NCBI GenBank assembly: GCA_018267545.1
Contig: JAFDYG010000466.1
Location: 186,001-250,000 of the forward strand
Origin: Bacteroidota bacterium
GTDB lineage: Bacteria; Bacteroidota; Bacteroidia; Chitinophagales; Chitinophagaceae
Direction: 5' to 3'
DNA length: 64,000 nucleotides
The notes beneath the pieces were generated by a model. It made no database searches and was not told where the DNA came from. It was given only the letters and a program-made list of their open reading frames with translations. The position numbers and the translations under genes were made by a program. Below, one piece after another: positions 57,931-64,000 of the stretch (position 1 is its first letter; every line of letters begins with the position of its first letter).

Positions 57931-59709
57931 TCAATTTATTTTTACGATCGAGCCGCTGATTTCGGTGATGCCCTGGGCGGCTACTTTGGCCAGGGCTCCT
58001 TCTACGTCTACGTTGGCGTCGGCCTTTATCGAAATCGAGGCGGCGCCGATGGATAAGGTGGCGCCAGCGGAGATGTCGAGGTTGGCGGCCGCCTTGATCT
58101 TGATATCGAGGGGGCTGTCGACCGTGATGCCGCTGGTGTCCATGGTGATTTTGTTGCTATTCTGATCTTTGATCTCCACTTTGGTCCCCTGCTCGTCGAG
58201 CTGTATGCTGTTGCCTGCAGGGGTATCTATCGTGATGGTTTTGGTTTGGTCGTTGAAATGTACGCGCATCTTGCTGCGTGTCGTGAATCCCTTTTCATTG
58301 TTTGCGTCCTGTGGAGTTATGGGCGCTTGTTTGGCGCTGCTGTGCAACATGCCCAGGACTACGGCGTGACGGGGGTCGTCGTTGATAAATCCAACGATCA
58401 CCTCGTCTCCAATCTCGGGCATGAAGAAAGCGCCTCTGTCGCTGCCTGCGTCGAGGCTGGCGATGCGGGTCCATATACCTTGCGCGTTATTGTCGATGAC
58501 GGGCACCTTTACCTGAATGCGAAACTCGCCGTCGGGGTCGTTCTCCAGCTTTACCACCACACCGATCTGCAGGCCATGGACGGCGCCGATGAGGCCTGCG
58601 GCTTGCGGGTCGTTGACGTTGGAGTAGACATCGGAGTACCGTTCGGGGTCGAGGCCGAACTGGATATGTGTATCCCAGGTACCGGCTGTTATGTCCTGGC
58701 GGACGGCGGTGACGTATACGTTGCCGTTAAAGCGGTCGCCGATGCCGTCGAGCTTGGCCATGTCGCCGGGGTTGATGCCGGAGAAGCCGGTCACTCTGGC
58801 GCGGCCCCTGGTTTTGGACAGGCGGCTGCGTAGCATCAGGCCGTCGACCCAGCCTTGCAGCTCCTGCTCGAGGAGGTAGCCGCTGTGGTGCATCTGGTAT
58901 TTTTCGGGGCTGACGGCTCCGGCGAGGTCGCTGCCCGAGAGATTTCCTGGTTGCTGAAAGCTGGAGGCTTCGGTGGTATCGGCGTTGAATAGCGTTTGGT
59001 TGGCGTGGTCCCAGGAAGTCGCTTCCACCTTCTTCCATTGGTCGCGGGCGTCCATCTCGGCTTCGAACTCGATGACGGAGAAGCCGTAGGTGACCTGCAC
59101 TACGGGTTGGGTAGAAGTGTCGGGTGGGGCGATCCTGATCTTGCCGTCCTGTACGATCACGAGCATGCCGTTGGCTTCGGCGCGCATCAGCAGGAAGTCC
59201 CAGTCGGTGATGTGGTGCTGAACGAGCTGTTTGTGTGTGAGAGTCGTTGTCTTGAGGTCGCTGCTCAGCCCCGAATATCCTCCGATGACCTCATCGAAAA
59301 TCTCGCTGTCCTTTTTATTCTCGAAATAGCGGCTGTTGCGGCCGAGGGTCATTTTAACCGTTTCGTCGCGGCATTCTACGGTGAGCTGGGTATTACCGTT
59401 CTCCTTTACTTTTATCGACTGGCGTGTGATCACTCCTTTGAAGGCCTGGCTGTTGGTGCCGTCGAAGCCCAGGCTGATGGTGATACTTTTGCCGGGGATA
59501 AAAGTATTGCTATTGCTGAGCTCGAAATTCCGTTGAGCGGCGTCTCCGTCCCTGACGACGATGCGGGCCACGGGGATTCGGTTCACCTCCTTCATGATGC
59601 TGATGTTCATGATCTGGTAGGTGGCGTCGATGGCCGTACCGTCTACTTCGATGGCGAAGGTGACGACGTCGTGTGTCGAGGGATTTGGAATCAAGAGTTC
59701 ATCAGCCAT
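57931..59709 (-). CDS. VgrG-like spike protein (Afp8-like)
   Basis: 592 aa. N-terminal gp27-like part (about 1-360: FAIEVDGTAIDATYQIMNISIMKEVNRIPVARIVVRDGD in pieces, HKQLVQHHITDWDFLLMRAEANGMLVIVQDGKI). Gp5-like OB-fold about 375-455 (GVVVKLENDPDGEFRIQVKVP … GAFFMPEIGDEVIVGFINDDPRHAVVLGML). C-terminal beta-helix-forming repeats (NSIQLDEQGTKVEIKDQNSNKITMDTSG and IDIKIKAAANLDISAGATLSI-type), ending VAAQGITEISGSIVKIN. The trimer forms the central spike that carries the PAAR tip. Its ATG overlaps the LysM gene stop by 8 bases. Confidence 0.93.
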   Translation of the reverse strand: MADELLIPNPSTHDVVTFAIEVDGTAIDATYQIMNISIMKEVNRIPVARIVVRDGDAAQRNFELSNSNTFIPGKSITISLGFDGTNSQAFKGVITRQSIKVKENGNTQLTVECRDETVKMTLGRNSRYFENKKDSEIFDEVIGGYSGLSSDLKTTTLTHKQLVQHHITDWDFLLMRAEANGMLVIVQDGKIRIAPPDTSTQPVVQVTYGFSVIEFEAEMDARDQWKKVEATSWDHANQTLFNADTTEASSFQQPGNLSGSDLAGAVSPEKYQMHHSGYLLEQELQGWVDGLMLRSRLSKTRGRARVTGFSGINPGDMAKLDGIGDRFNGNVYVTAVRQDITAGTWDTHIQFGLDPERYSDVYSNVNDPQAAGLIGAVHGLQIGVVVKLENDPDGEFRIQVKVPVIDNNAQGIWTRIASLDAGSDRGAFFMPEIGDEVIVGFINDDPRHAVVLGMLHSSAKQAPITPQDANNEKGFTTRSKMRVHFNDQTKTITIDTPAGNSIQLDEQGTKVEIKDQNSNKITMDTSGITVDSPLDIKIKAAANLDISAGATLSIGAASISIKADANVDVEGALAKVAAQGITEISGSIVKIN

Positions 59710-60418
59710 TGCTCGAGAGCTTTATTAATGGTGGAAAGGATAACTGTACGCCAGGTTTTAACCTTCTTACCGTCGTCAGTCCGTTATAGGCTCCTACCTC
59801 GGATAGGAACCCGGGGTCGTTGTAGATGTTATACGTCATATTATCCAGGCGATCACCCTGGGTCACTTTCCGGTAGTGAGTGAGGTCCGGAGAAGTGAGC
59901 TTGGACTCGGCCAGGATTTCCTCCCGCGACTTGTGGTGCAGGAAGGTGGCGTTGATCTTTACGCGAAGGGGGCTGCCATCGGGTTCGAAGAGAGTATAAT
60001 TGATATCGACGTTGGCCAGGACGCAGCGAAACTTGACGTCCGAGCCCCACATGACGATCAGGAAATTGGGCCGGTGGATACCGCCGTCTACGTAATAGGC
60101 ACAATCCAGGAAATCCTGGAGCTGTTTTGTCACGGGCTTGGTGATATAATCGCTGGTTTTGCCCGAATAGCCTTCCATAGTCCTGGTGCCGTCGAGGATG
60201 AACTCGAGGCGGAACTCTTCCGGTGCGGTGGAGCGGTAGCGGATCTCGGTGCCTTCGTTGCCATGTCCCTGTTGCTGGTCGACGCTCACTTTGAAATTCT
60301 TCGTGAAGGTCTCCGGGTTGATGGGGGCAACGAACTTGAGGTCTGTCCGTTCGTTTTGAAATTGCCGGTCGGTGAAGGATCGGATGATCAGCTTCTCCAG
60401 TTTTTTTCTATCGCCCAT
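59702..60418 (-). CDS. LysM-domain baseplate hub protein (Afp7-like)
   Basis: 238 aa. N-terminal ~180 residues belong to the contractile-injection tube-associated family (LKFVAPINPETFTKNFKVSVDQQQG … EFRLEFILDGTRTMEGY … NFLIVMWGSDVKFRCVLANVDINYTLFEPDGSPLRVKINATF in pieces). The C-terminal ~50 residues are LysM-like: YRKVTQGDRLDNMTYNIYNDPGFLSEVGAYNGLTTVRRLKPGVQLSFPPL. It links tube and spike in the Afp7/Pvc7 position. Overlaps DUF5908 gene by 11 bases and the spike gene by 8. Confidence 0.9.
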   Translation of the reverse strand: MGDRKKLEKLIIRSFTDRQFQNERTDLKFVAPINPETFTKNFKVSVDQQQGHGNEGTEIRYRSTAPEEFRLEFILDGTRTMEGYSGKTSDYITKPVTKQLQDFLDCAYYVDGGIHRPNFLIVMWGSDVKFRCVLANVDINYTLFEPDGSPLRVKINATFLHHKSREEILAESKLTSPDLTHYRKVTQGDRLDNMTYNIYNDPGFLSEVGAYNGLTTVRRLKPGVQLSFPPLIKLSSNG

Positions 60419-60578
60419 GTTGTTCTTTTAAGATTTCCAGGATTTTGTCTACGCATATTTTCACCAGCTGCTCGGGGGACGTACTATCCCCCGAGCTGGC
60501 GTCCGGCTTGGAGTTTCCCGTTCTACCGTCTTCGGTGACCGTGGCTCTGATGACTAGTTCTCTAATCTCTACCGGCAT
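60408..60578 (-). CDS. Tiny DUF5908-family protein (Afp6-like position)
   Basis: 56 aa: begins MPVEIRELVIRATVTEDG, then a Ser/Gly-rich linker and a C-terminal helix LVKICVDKILEILKEQ. The start and the end pattern (an N-terminal strand PVEIRELVI plus a short amphipathic helix) are those of DUF5908 proteins found in Bacteroidota eCIS loci between the tube and LysM genes. It overlaps the LysM gene start by 11 bases and follows the tube gene stop by 3 bases, so it fits an operon. Short but convincing by position and composition. Confidence 0.85.
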   Translation of the reverse strand: MPVEIRELVIRATVTEDGRTGNSKPDASSGDSTSPEQLVKICVDKILEILKEQHGR

Positions 60579-60581
60579 ATA

Positions 60582-61043
60582 TTATCCTTTATCGGTAAAA
60601 AGAAGACGATTATAATTCAATTCCAGTGTCTCCAGGAGCACTTCACCGCGCTCGGCGTTTAGCTCGCCGATCTTCCAGCTCCGGGGCCATACGTTGTTGA
60701 TGGTCCATTGGAGGAGGGGTTTGTGCTGTTCGTCCAGCAAATAAATGTGGACGGTGGAGAGGGGCTGGTATTTTTCTTCATCGAATGTCCGTTTCAGCCA
60801 GGTCGTCAGGCCGGAGGCGCCGGGGCCTAGCAGCCCTCGTTTGAGCACTAGCGGGCCGTACTTTCTCCGGGTGGGGATGACGTGTTCGAAACGGTTTTCG
60901 CCTCCTTCCCGGATGGTTTCGGTGTCGATCGTCGAATCCAGTCCTGTTACGGACTGGAAGCGGATATCGACGGCCTTTGCCGTATCCAGGGTGAAATTCA
61001 CGCGGAAGTGGAAATTGACATTCTGATAAAAACTATCGGCCAT
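60582..61043 (-). CDS. eCIS inner-tube protein (gp19/Afp1/5-like), copy 1
   Basis: 153 aa, phage T4 gp19-like tail tube family. Features: FYQNVNFHFRVNFTL, VRFQSVTGLDSTIDTETIREGGENRFEHVIPTRRKYGPLVLKRGLL-type tract (seen as FQSVTGLDSTIDTETI and RKYGPLVLKRGLLG), WTINNVWPRSWKIGELNAERGEVLLETLELNY. It forms the hollow tube through which cargo moves. The second copy lies 35 bases upstream, and two paralogues in tandem are the norm in eCIS (one for the main tube, one for the baseplate adaptor). Confidence 0.93.
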   Translation of the reverse strand: MADSFYQNVNFHFRVNFTLDTAKAVDIRFQSVTGLDSTIDTETIREGGENRFEHVIPTRRKYGPLVLKRGLLGPGASGLTTWLKRTFDEEKYQPLSTVHIYLLDEQHKPLLQWTINNVWPRSWKIGELNAERGEVLLETLELNYNRLLFTDKG

Positions 61044-61078
61044 GTGGTCGGCTTTTATGGTTTGGATGCAACGGCCTG

Positions 61079-61543
61079 TTAAGCGTTGGCTTCAACGATC
61101 TTGAGCCCTTCGTGGACGAGGTCCATCGACTCTATGGCGACTTCGTTGGCGTCGGCTTTCAGGTTCGTGGACTGAACCTTGGAAGGCCAGGCTTTCGACA
61201 GCGCCCAGGTGATGATGGGTTTGTGCTCTTCGTCCAGGAGCTTGATCGTGATATCCCTTCTGAATTTTTCTGCGCCTTCCTGGAACATCATCGTCTTCTT
61301 CCAAAGCTCGAAATATTTGAAATCGCCGAGGAAAGTGCCGCGTTTGAGAGTGATGTTTGCGTATTTGGTGAGGCCGGGTTGCTTCGTCTTATGATAGACC
61401 GGGCTATTGCCTTCGCGGTATTCGATGACTTCTGTTTCGAAATCGAGGCCGCTGACCTCCGTAAAACCAAAGCGATCTTCGCCCCATTCGACTTGGAAGT
61501 GGAATTTCGGGAGGGGATAATTCTTTTTAGGATCGTCTGCCAT
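61079..61543 (-). CDS. eCIS inner-tube protein (gp19/Afp1-like), copy 2
   Basis: 154 aa, gp19-like tube family: YPLPKFHFQVEWGEDRFGFTEVSGLDFETEVIEYREGNSPVYHKTKQPGLTKYANITLKRGTFLGD (seen in pieces), then WALSKAWPSKVQSTNLKADANEVAIESMDLVHEGLKI. The Lys-rich KQPGLTKY segment is characteristic of the main tube protein, so this is probably the principal tube subunit and copy 1 the adaptor. Positioned downstream of the two Cys-rich coiled-coil genes. Confidence 0.93.
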   Translation of the reverse strand: MADDPKKNYPLPKFHFQVEWGEDRFGFTEVSGLDFETEVIEYREGNSPVYHKTKQPGLTKYANITLKRGTFLGDFKYFELWKKTMMFQEGAEKFRRDITIKLLDEEHKPIITWALSKAWPSKVQSTNLKADANEVAIESMDLVHEGLKIVEANA

Positions 61544-61577
61544 ACATTAATTTTTAAAAGCGTGATTGGATTGATGT

Positions 61578-62582
61578 TTATTTTGTTGGAGCTGGCGTGG
61601 GAGCTGGGGCTGTCGGGGCCGCACACCGGGTAGCGGGGTCGACGGCTTTGATGACTGCGTCCAGCCCGTCTTTCCATGCCTTGTATTTGTCCCGTTGTTT
61701 AGTGACTTCGAGGAGCCTGGTGTTCAGCTCGTCTACGACTTGATTGTCCTCTTCGAAGATCGTGGAGATCTCCTCGTAGTAATCGCTGTCGCAGATGGGG
61801 AACTCGAGCATGGGTTCGAGGCCGATGTCTTCGATCTGTCCTTCGCCCTGGTGAACGTGGTGGTGATGGGGGCGACCGGGTTTTTGGATATTGCCTCCGT
61901 AGCAGTGTTCGTCGCAGTGGAAGGCGTTCTTCCATTCGTGCAGGACGGTATGGAGACCGAAGTGGTGACCCAGGTTTTTGTCGAGGCGATTAGCCAGGTC
62001 GACTGCGGCGATAAAGGCGTCGAACAGGCCGTCGCGGGTTGCGATGACGGCGTCGAGCTTCTTGCCATAGTCGGTGATCAGGGTGCGTACGCTTGCCGTG
62101 GGGGGCAGGCCGGGATTGTTGATACACTGGACGCAGTTGACGAGGACGTCGTACTTCCTTTTCAGGTGGTCCAGCTGCATATAGAAATCCCGGATCATGC
62201 AATAAAGAATCCTTATGGACTTCACCGTCAGCTCGGAATTCTTTTCGATCCGGTACAGGTGGTGGAGAAGGATCTCCAGCTGGTGGCAGACTTTGCGTGC
62301 GGCGTCGTCCACTTTAGTCAGCTCGTCGTACCAGGTCTTCCAGAAGTCGCGCTGGGTTTTCATGTAATTGAGGTGGTTGGTAATGGCGGTCACCTCTTTG
62401 TCGGCTGCGTTGAGCTGGGCGGTCACTTCGTTGTACTCTTCCATCCAGCCGTCGAAGCAGCAATCCCCGGAGCCGGTGGGAGGATCCTCGGGTTTGCCCC
62501 CGGGTTTCTTCCTCTCGCAGCACTCCTTCACCTTAGGATCCCAGTCAGCTATTTCGCAATTTTTATAGTTAAGTATGAGCAT
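61578..62582 (-). CDS. Cys/His-rich coiled-coil protein of unknown function in eCIS operon
   Basis: 334 aa, no recognised domain. N-terminal Cys pairs (KECCERKK, GDCCFDGW); long helices from about 45 to 200 with heptad-like patterns; a CDEHC motif near residues 221-225, and a run HHHHVH near 237-242. Two copies of the pattern QRD-x-[WY]-K-x-W-x-D-x-L occur, at 78-88 (core WKTWYDEL 81-88) and at 297-307 (core YKAWKDGL 300-307). A related motif, YKTWDDNL, is present in the next upstream gene's product, so the two are distant paralogues. C-terminus is Ala/Pro/Thr-rich. It lies between sheath and tube genes where no standard Afp homologue is expected. Possibly a lineage-specific scaffold or metal-binding component; this is conjecture. 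Confidence 0.7.
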   Translation of the reverse strand: MLILNYKNCEIADWDPKVKECCERKKPGGKPEDPPTGSGDCCFDGWMEEYNEVTAQLNAADKEVTAITNHLNYMKTQRDFWKTWYDELTKVDDAARKVCHQLEILLHHLYRIEKNSELTVKSIRILYCMIRDFYMQLDHLKRKYDVLVNCVQCINNPGLPPTASVRTLITDYGKKLDAVIATRDGLFDAFIAAVDLANRLDKNLGHHFGLHTVLHEWKNAFHCDEHCYGGNIQKPGRPHHHHVHQGEGQIEDIGLEPMLEFPICDSDYYEEISTIFEEDNQVVDELNTRLLEVTKQRDKYKAWKDGLDAVIKAVDPATRCAAPTAPAPTPAPTK

Positions 62583-62612
62583 GGTCTTTTGTTTTGTTGG
62601 TGAGTCAAAAGT

Positions 62613-63644
62613 TTAGGCGTTCGATGGTTGCTGTGCGGGCGACTTGCCGACCAGGTCCGAGAAAGTGTCCCGGACTTCGCCGCAGATGTCACAGATTTCG
62701 CACAGACACTTGTCCAGCCTTGGTTCGCAGTGACCTTTGCCGATCTCTACGCAGCCGCATTTCGGACAGCAGATCTCGGATACCGTCTTGTACACGCCGT
62801 CGTAGTCACAGCGTTGGTTGTACAAATCGATAATCGAGTCGGTGCGGTCTGCGAGGGATTGTACCAGGTCCTTTTGGGTGTTATCGAGGTCCGTCTTGCG
62901 CGTCTTGATCGTGGTGGTGAGGATGTTGTCGAAATCGACGGCGCGAGTGGACAGCTCGGTTTGGAGGGGGACGAGGCTGCCGATGTTTCCGAACTTCTGG
63001 ACGCCGATGACGTCGGAAGAGGCCTTGAAGATGGAGTCGATGTCGAAGGCGAGACCGGCCTTGGGCATGCAAACCATGAGCTTGAGGATTTCTTCTGCGT
63101 CCTTGCAGCCTTCGGGGGGATTGGGGGACTGGTTGTCGTCCTTGCAGCTATCTGGATTTTTTCCGGTGATGATACACCACTGGGACGTGCTGCAGCTGTC
63201 GTTGAGGGAATTCTCCAGCTTCACCGCGGCATCGCGAAGGTCGGCGACTTTGGCTTTTACATCTTTAACGGTATTGAAGATGTTTTTAAGGGCGGTCGCG
63301 AGGTTGTCGTCCCAGGTCTTGTAGCTGGCGACGTTGATCGTGATACGCTTATTTGCCTGCATCAGCTGGGAGCCCATGCTGATCTCCGTGTTGACGTACC
63401 GCTGGAGATTGTCTTGGGTGCGAAGGAACTTTCGTTCTTTCTTTTTGTACAGGGTCTCTTTACCGTCATAGGCGATCTCGAGCTTTTTGACGTTATCGCG
63501 GGAGGTCATCAGATTGGTACAATACACCTTCTTGACCGTGTTGATCTTTTTCTGCGTGGCGTTGTCCCTTTCTTCACAGTCGGGGATGTCGCTGGGCTGG
63601 TGCTGGTTCCGGTCGTTCCTTTGATTTTGGTATGACGTAGCCAT
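62613..63644 (-). CDS. Cys-rich coiled-coil protein of unknown function in eCIS operon
   Basis: 343 aa, no recognised domain. Polar N-terminus (MATSYQNQRNDRNQHQPSDI), then long helices with charged heptads (about 30-165, 180-270). Shared motif YKTWDDNL at residues 108-115. The C-terminal ~60 residues form a Cys-rich knot: CDYDG, EICCPKCGCVEI, HCEPRLDKCLCEICDICG, i.e. several CxxC pairs like a zinc or disulfide-stabilised module. It sits directly downstream of the sheath gene and upstream of its paralogue. Conservation in other Bacteroidota eCIS loci would need database confirmation. Structural component or accessory factor; not assignable. Confidence 0.7.
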   Translation of the reverse strand: MATSYQNQRNDRNQHQPSDIPDCEERDNATQKKINTVKKVYCTNLMTSRDNVKKLEIAYDGKETLYKKKERKFLRTQDNLQRYVNTEISMGSQLMQANKRITINVASYKTWDDNLATALKNIFNTVKDVKAKVADLRDAAVKLENSLNDSCSTSQWCIITGKNPDSCKDDNQSPNPPEGCKDAEEILKLMVCMPKAGLAFDIDSIFKASSDVIGVQKFGNIGSLVPLQTELSTRAVDFDNILTTTIKTRKTDLDNTQKDLVQSLADRTDSIIDLYNQRCDYDGVYKTVSEICCPKCGCVEIGKGHCEPRLDKCLCEICDICGEVRDTFSDLVGKSPAQQPSNA

Positions 63645-63666
63645 AATGAGTTTTTTTTAGCGTGCT

Positions 63667-64000
63667 TTAATTTTCGGCCAGCATTTTATGCATGAACTGC
63701 AGGATGATGAACTCTGCGGGGCGGACGGCTGCCAGGCCGATCTGTATAATCATGCGTCCTTCCCAGATATCGAGCTCGGTCATAGTTTGTCCCAGGCCGA
63801 TATGTACGAAGAAGGCTTCCTTGGTGGAGGCTCCCATGAGGGCTCCGGCCTTCCATTGCTGGGTGAGGAAATTCTCGATCATGGCTTTTATGCGGGTCCA
63901 TGTGTTCTCGTCGTTGGGTTCGAAAACAAATTGGTCGGCGGCGTTCTTGACAGAAGTCTCTACCATGATAAAGAAGCGGCGGACGGAGATGTAGCGCCAT
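63667..64000 (-). CDS. Tail sheath protein, C-terminal part (cut by window edge)
   Basis: The last ~111 residues are visible; the frame is open to the window edge (first complete codon at 63999). The reading WRYISVRRFFIMVETSVKNAADQFVFEPNDENTW, followed by a helix to WKAGALMG, EAFFVHIGLGQTM and a final RPAEFIILQFMHKMLAEN, is the conserved C-terminus of phage-type tail sheath proteins (Afp2-4). It shows that the eCIS operon extends to the right beyond the window. Only one sheath copy can be judged. Confidence 0.9.
   Translation of the reverse strand, partial: WRYISVRRFFIMVETSVKNAADQFVFEPNDENTWTRIKAMIENFLTQQWKAGALMGASTKEAFFVHIGLGQTMTELDIWEGRMIIQIGLAAVRPAEFIILQFMHKMLAEN

Noticed and set aside
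39514-64000. Prophage interpretation of the tail-like genes
   Set aside because: No capsid, portal, terminase, lysis or integrase genes are seen, while the AAA+ ATPase, DUF4157 protein and CIS-type tape measure are eCIS markers.

Overview
The window looks like a chromosomal segment of a Bacteroidota bacterium, most likely of the Chitinophagaceae type. The main clues are a SusC/SusD pair, a two-component sensor with Reg_prop and Y_Y_Y modules, many lipoproteins with a Cys right after a short hydrophobic leader, BACON and NHL/TIG secreted proteins, and few Shine-Dalgarno-like sequences before starts. No rRNA, tRNA, CRISPR array or insertion sequence was seen. Genus-level placement is inference.

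Region 1 (1-23.4 kb) is a mixed housekeeping and accessory zone. It holds the 3' part of a phosphoesterase gene, a lipase-maturation-factor-like membrane protein whose reading frame lacks a normal start codon, an NHL-repeat lipoprotein, and a small membrane protein carrying the cytochrome oxidase subunit I signature. It also holds an SDR/TetR pair with two identical 16-bp palindromic operators, a seven-repeat BACON lipoprotein, DinB, a RES/Xre toxin-antitoxin pair and a secreted TIM-barrel-like protein. These are followed by a NarL-type response regulator with a frameshifted TPR histidine kinase, a TPR protein, an outer-membrane barrel, a TonB-domain protein, a lone type I methyltransferase fused to a half specificity domain, and a superinfection-immunity/SHOCT membrane protein.

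Region 2 (23.4-37.2 kb) is a polysaccharide-utilisation-type locus. A hybrid two-component system is split into a sensor kinase gene and an AraC-type response regulator gene on the minus strand, ending at a clear terminator. Divergent from it run susC, susD, a formylglycine-type sulfatase, a glutaminase-family (DUF4965-type) secreted protein and a secreted lipoprotein of unknown function. The set suggests import and desulfation of a sulfated glycan or glycoconjugate.

Region 3 (37.7-39.5 kb) has a laminin-G/DUF1080-like secreted protein and an acyltransferase-3 membrane enzyme.

Region 4 (39.5 kb to the right edge, all minus strand) is an extracellular contractile injection system (eCIS). In transcription order it has: sheath (cut by the window edge), two Cys-rich coiled-coil proteins of unknown role, two tube proteins, a tiny DUF5908 protein, a LysM baseplate protein, a VgrG-like spike, PAAR tip, gp25, a giant baseplate-J protein, a giant Afp12-like baseplate protein, a tape-measure protein, a large putative cargo protein with an HNH-like C-terminus, a DUF4241 protein, a DUF4157 (eCIS-core) metallopeptidase-like protein, and the AAA+ ATPase. 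Many genes overlap or are separated by a few bases, so they are probably co-transcribed. The most interesting new observation is that the cargo candidate and the DUF4157 protein share an N-terminal signature, SFFG-x12-FFQ, with identical spacing. It may be a loading signal for this particle.
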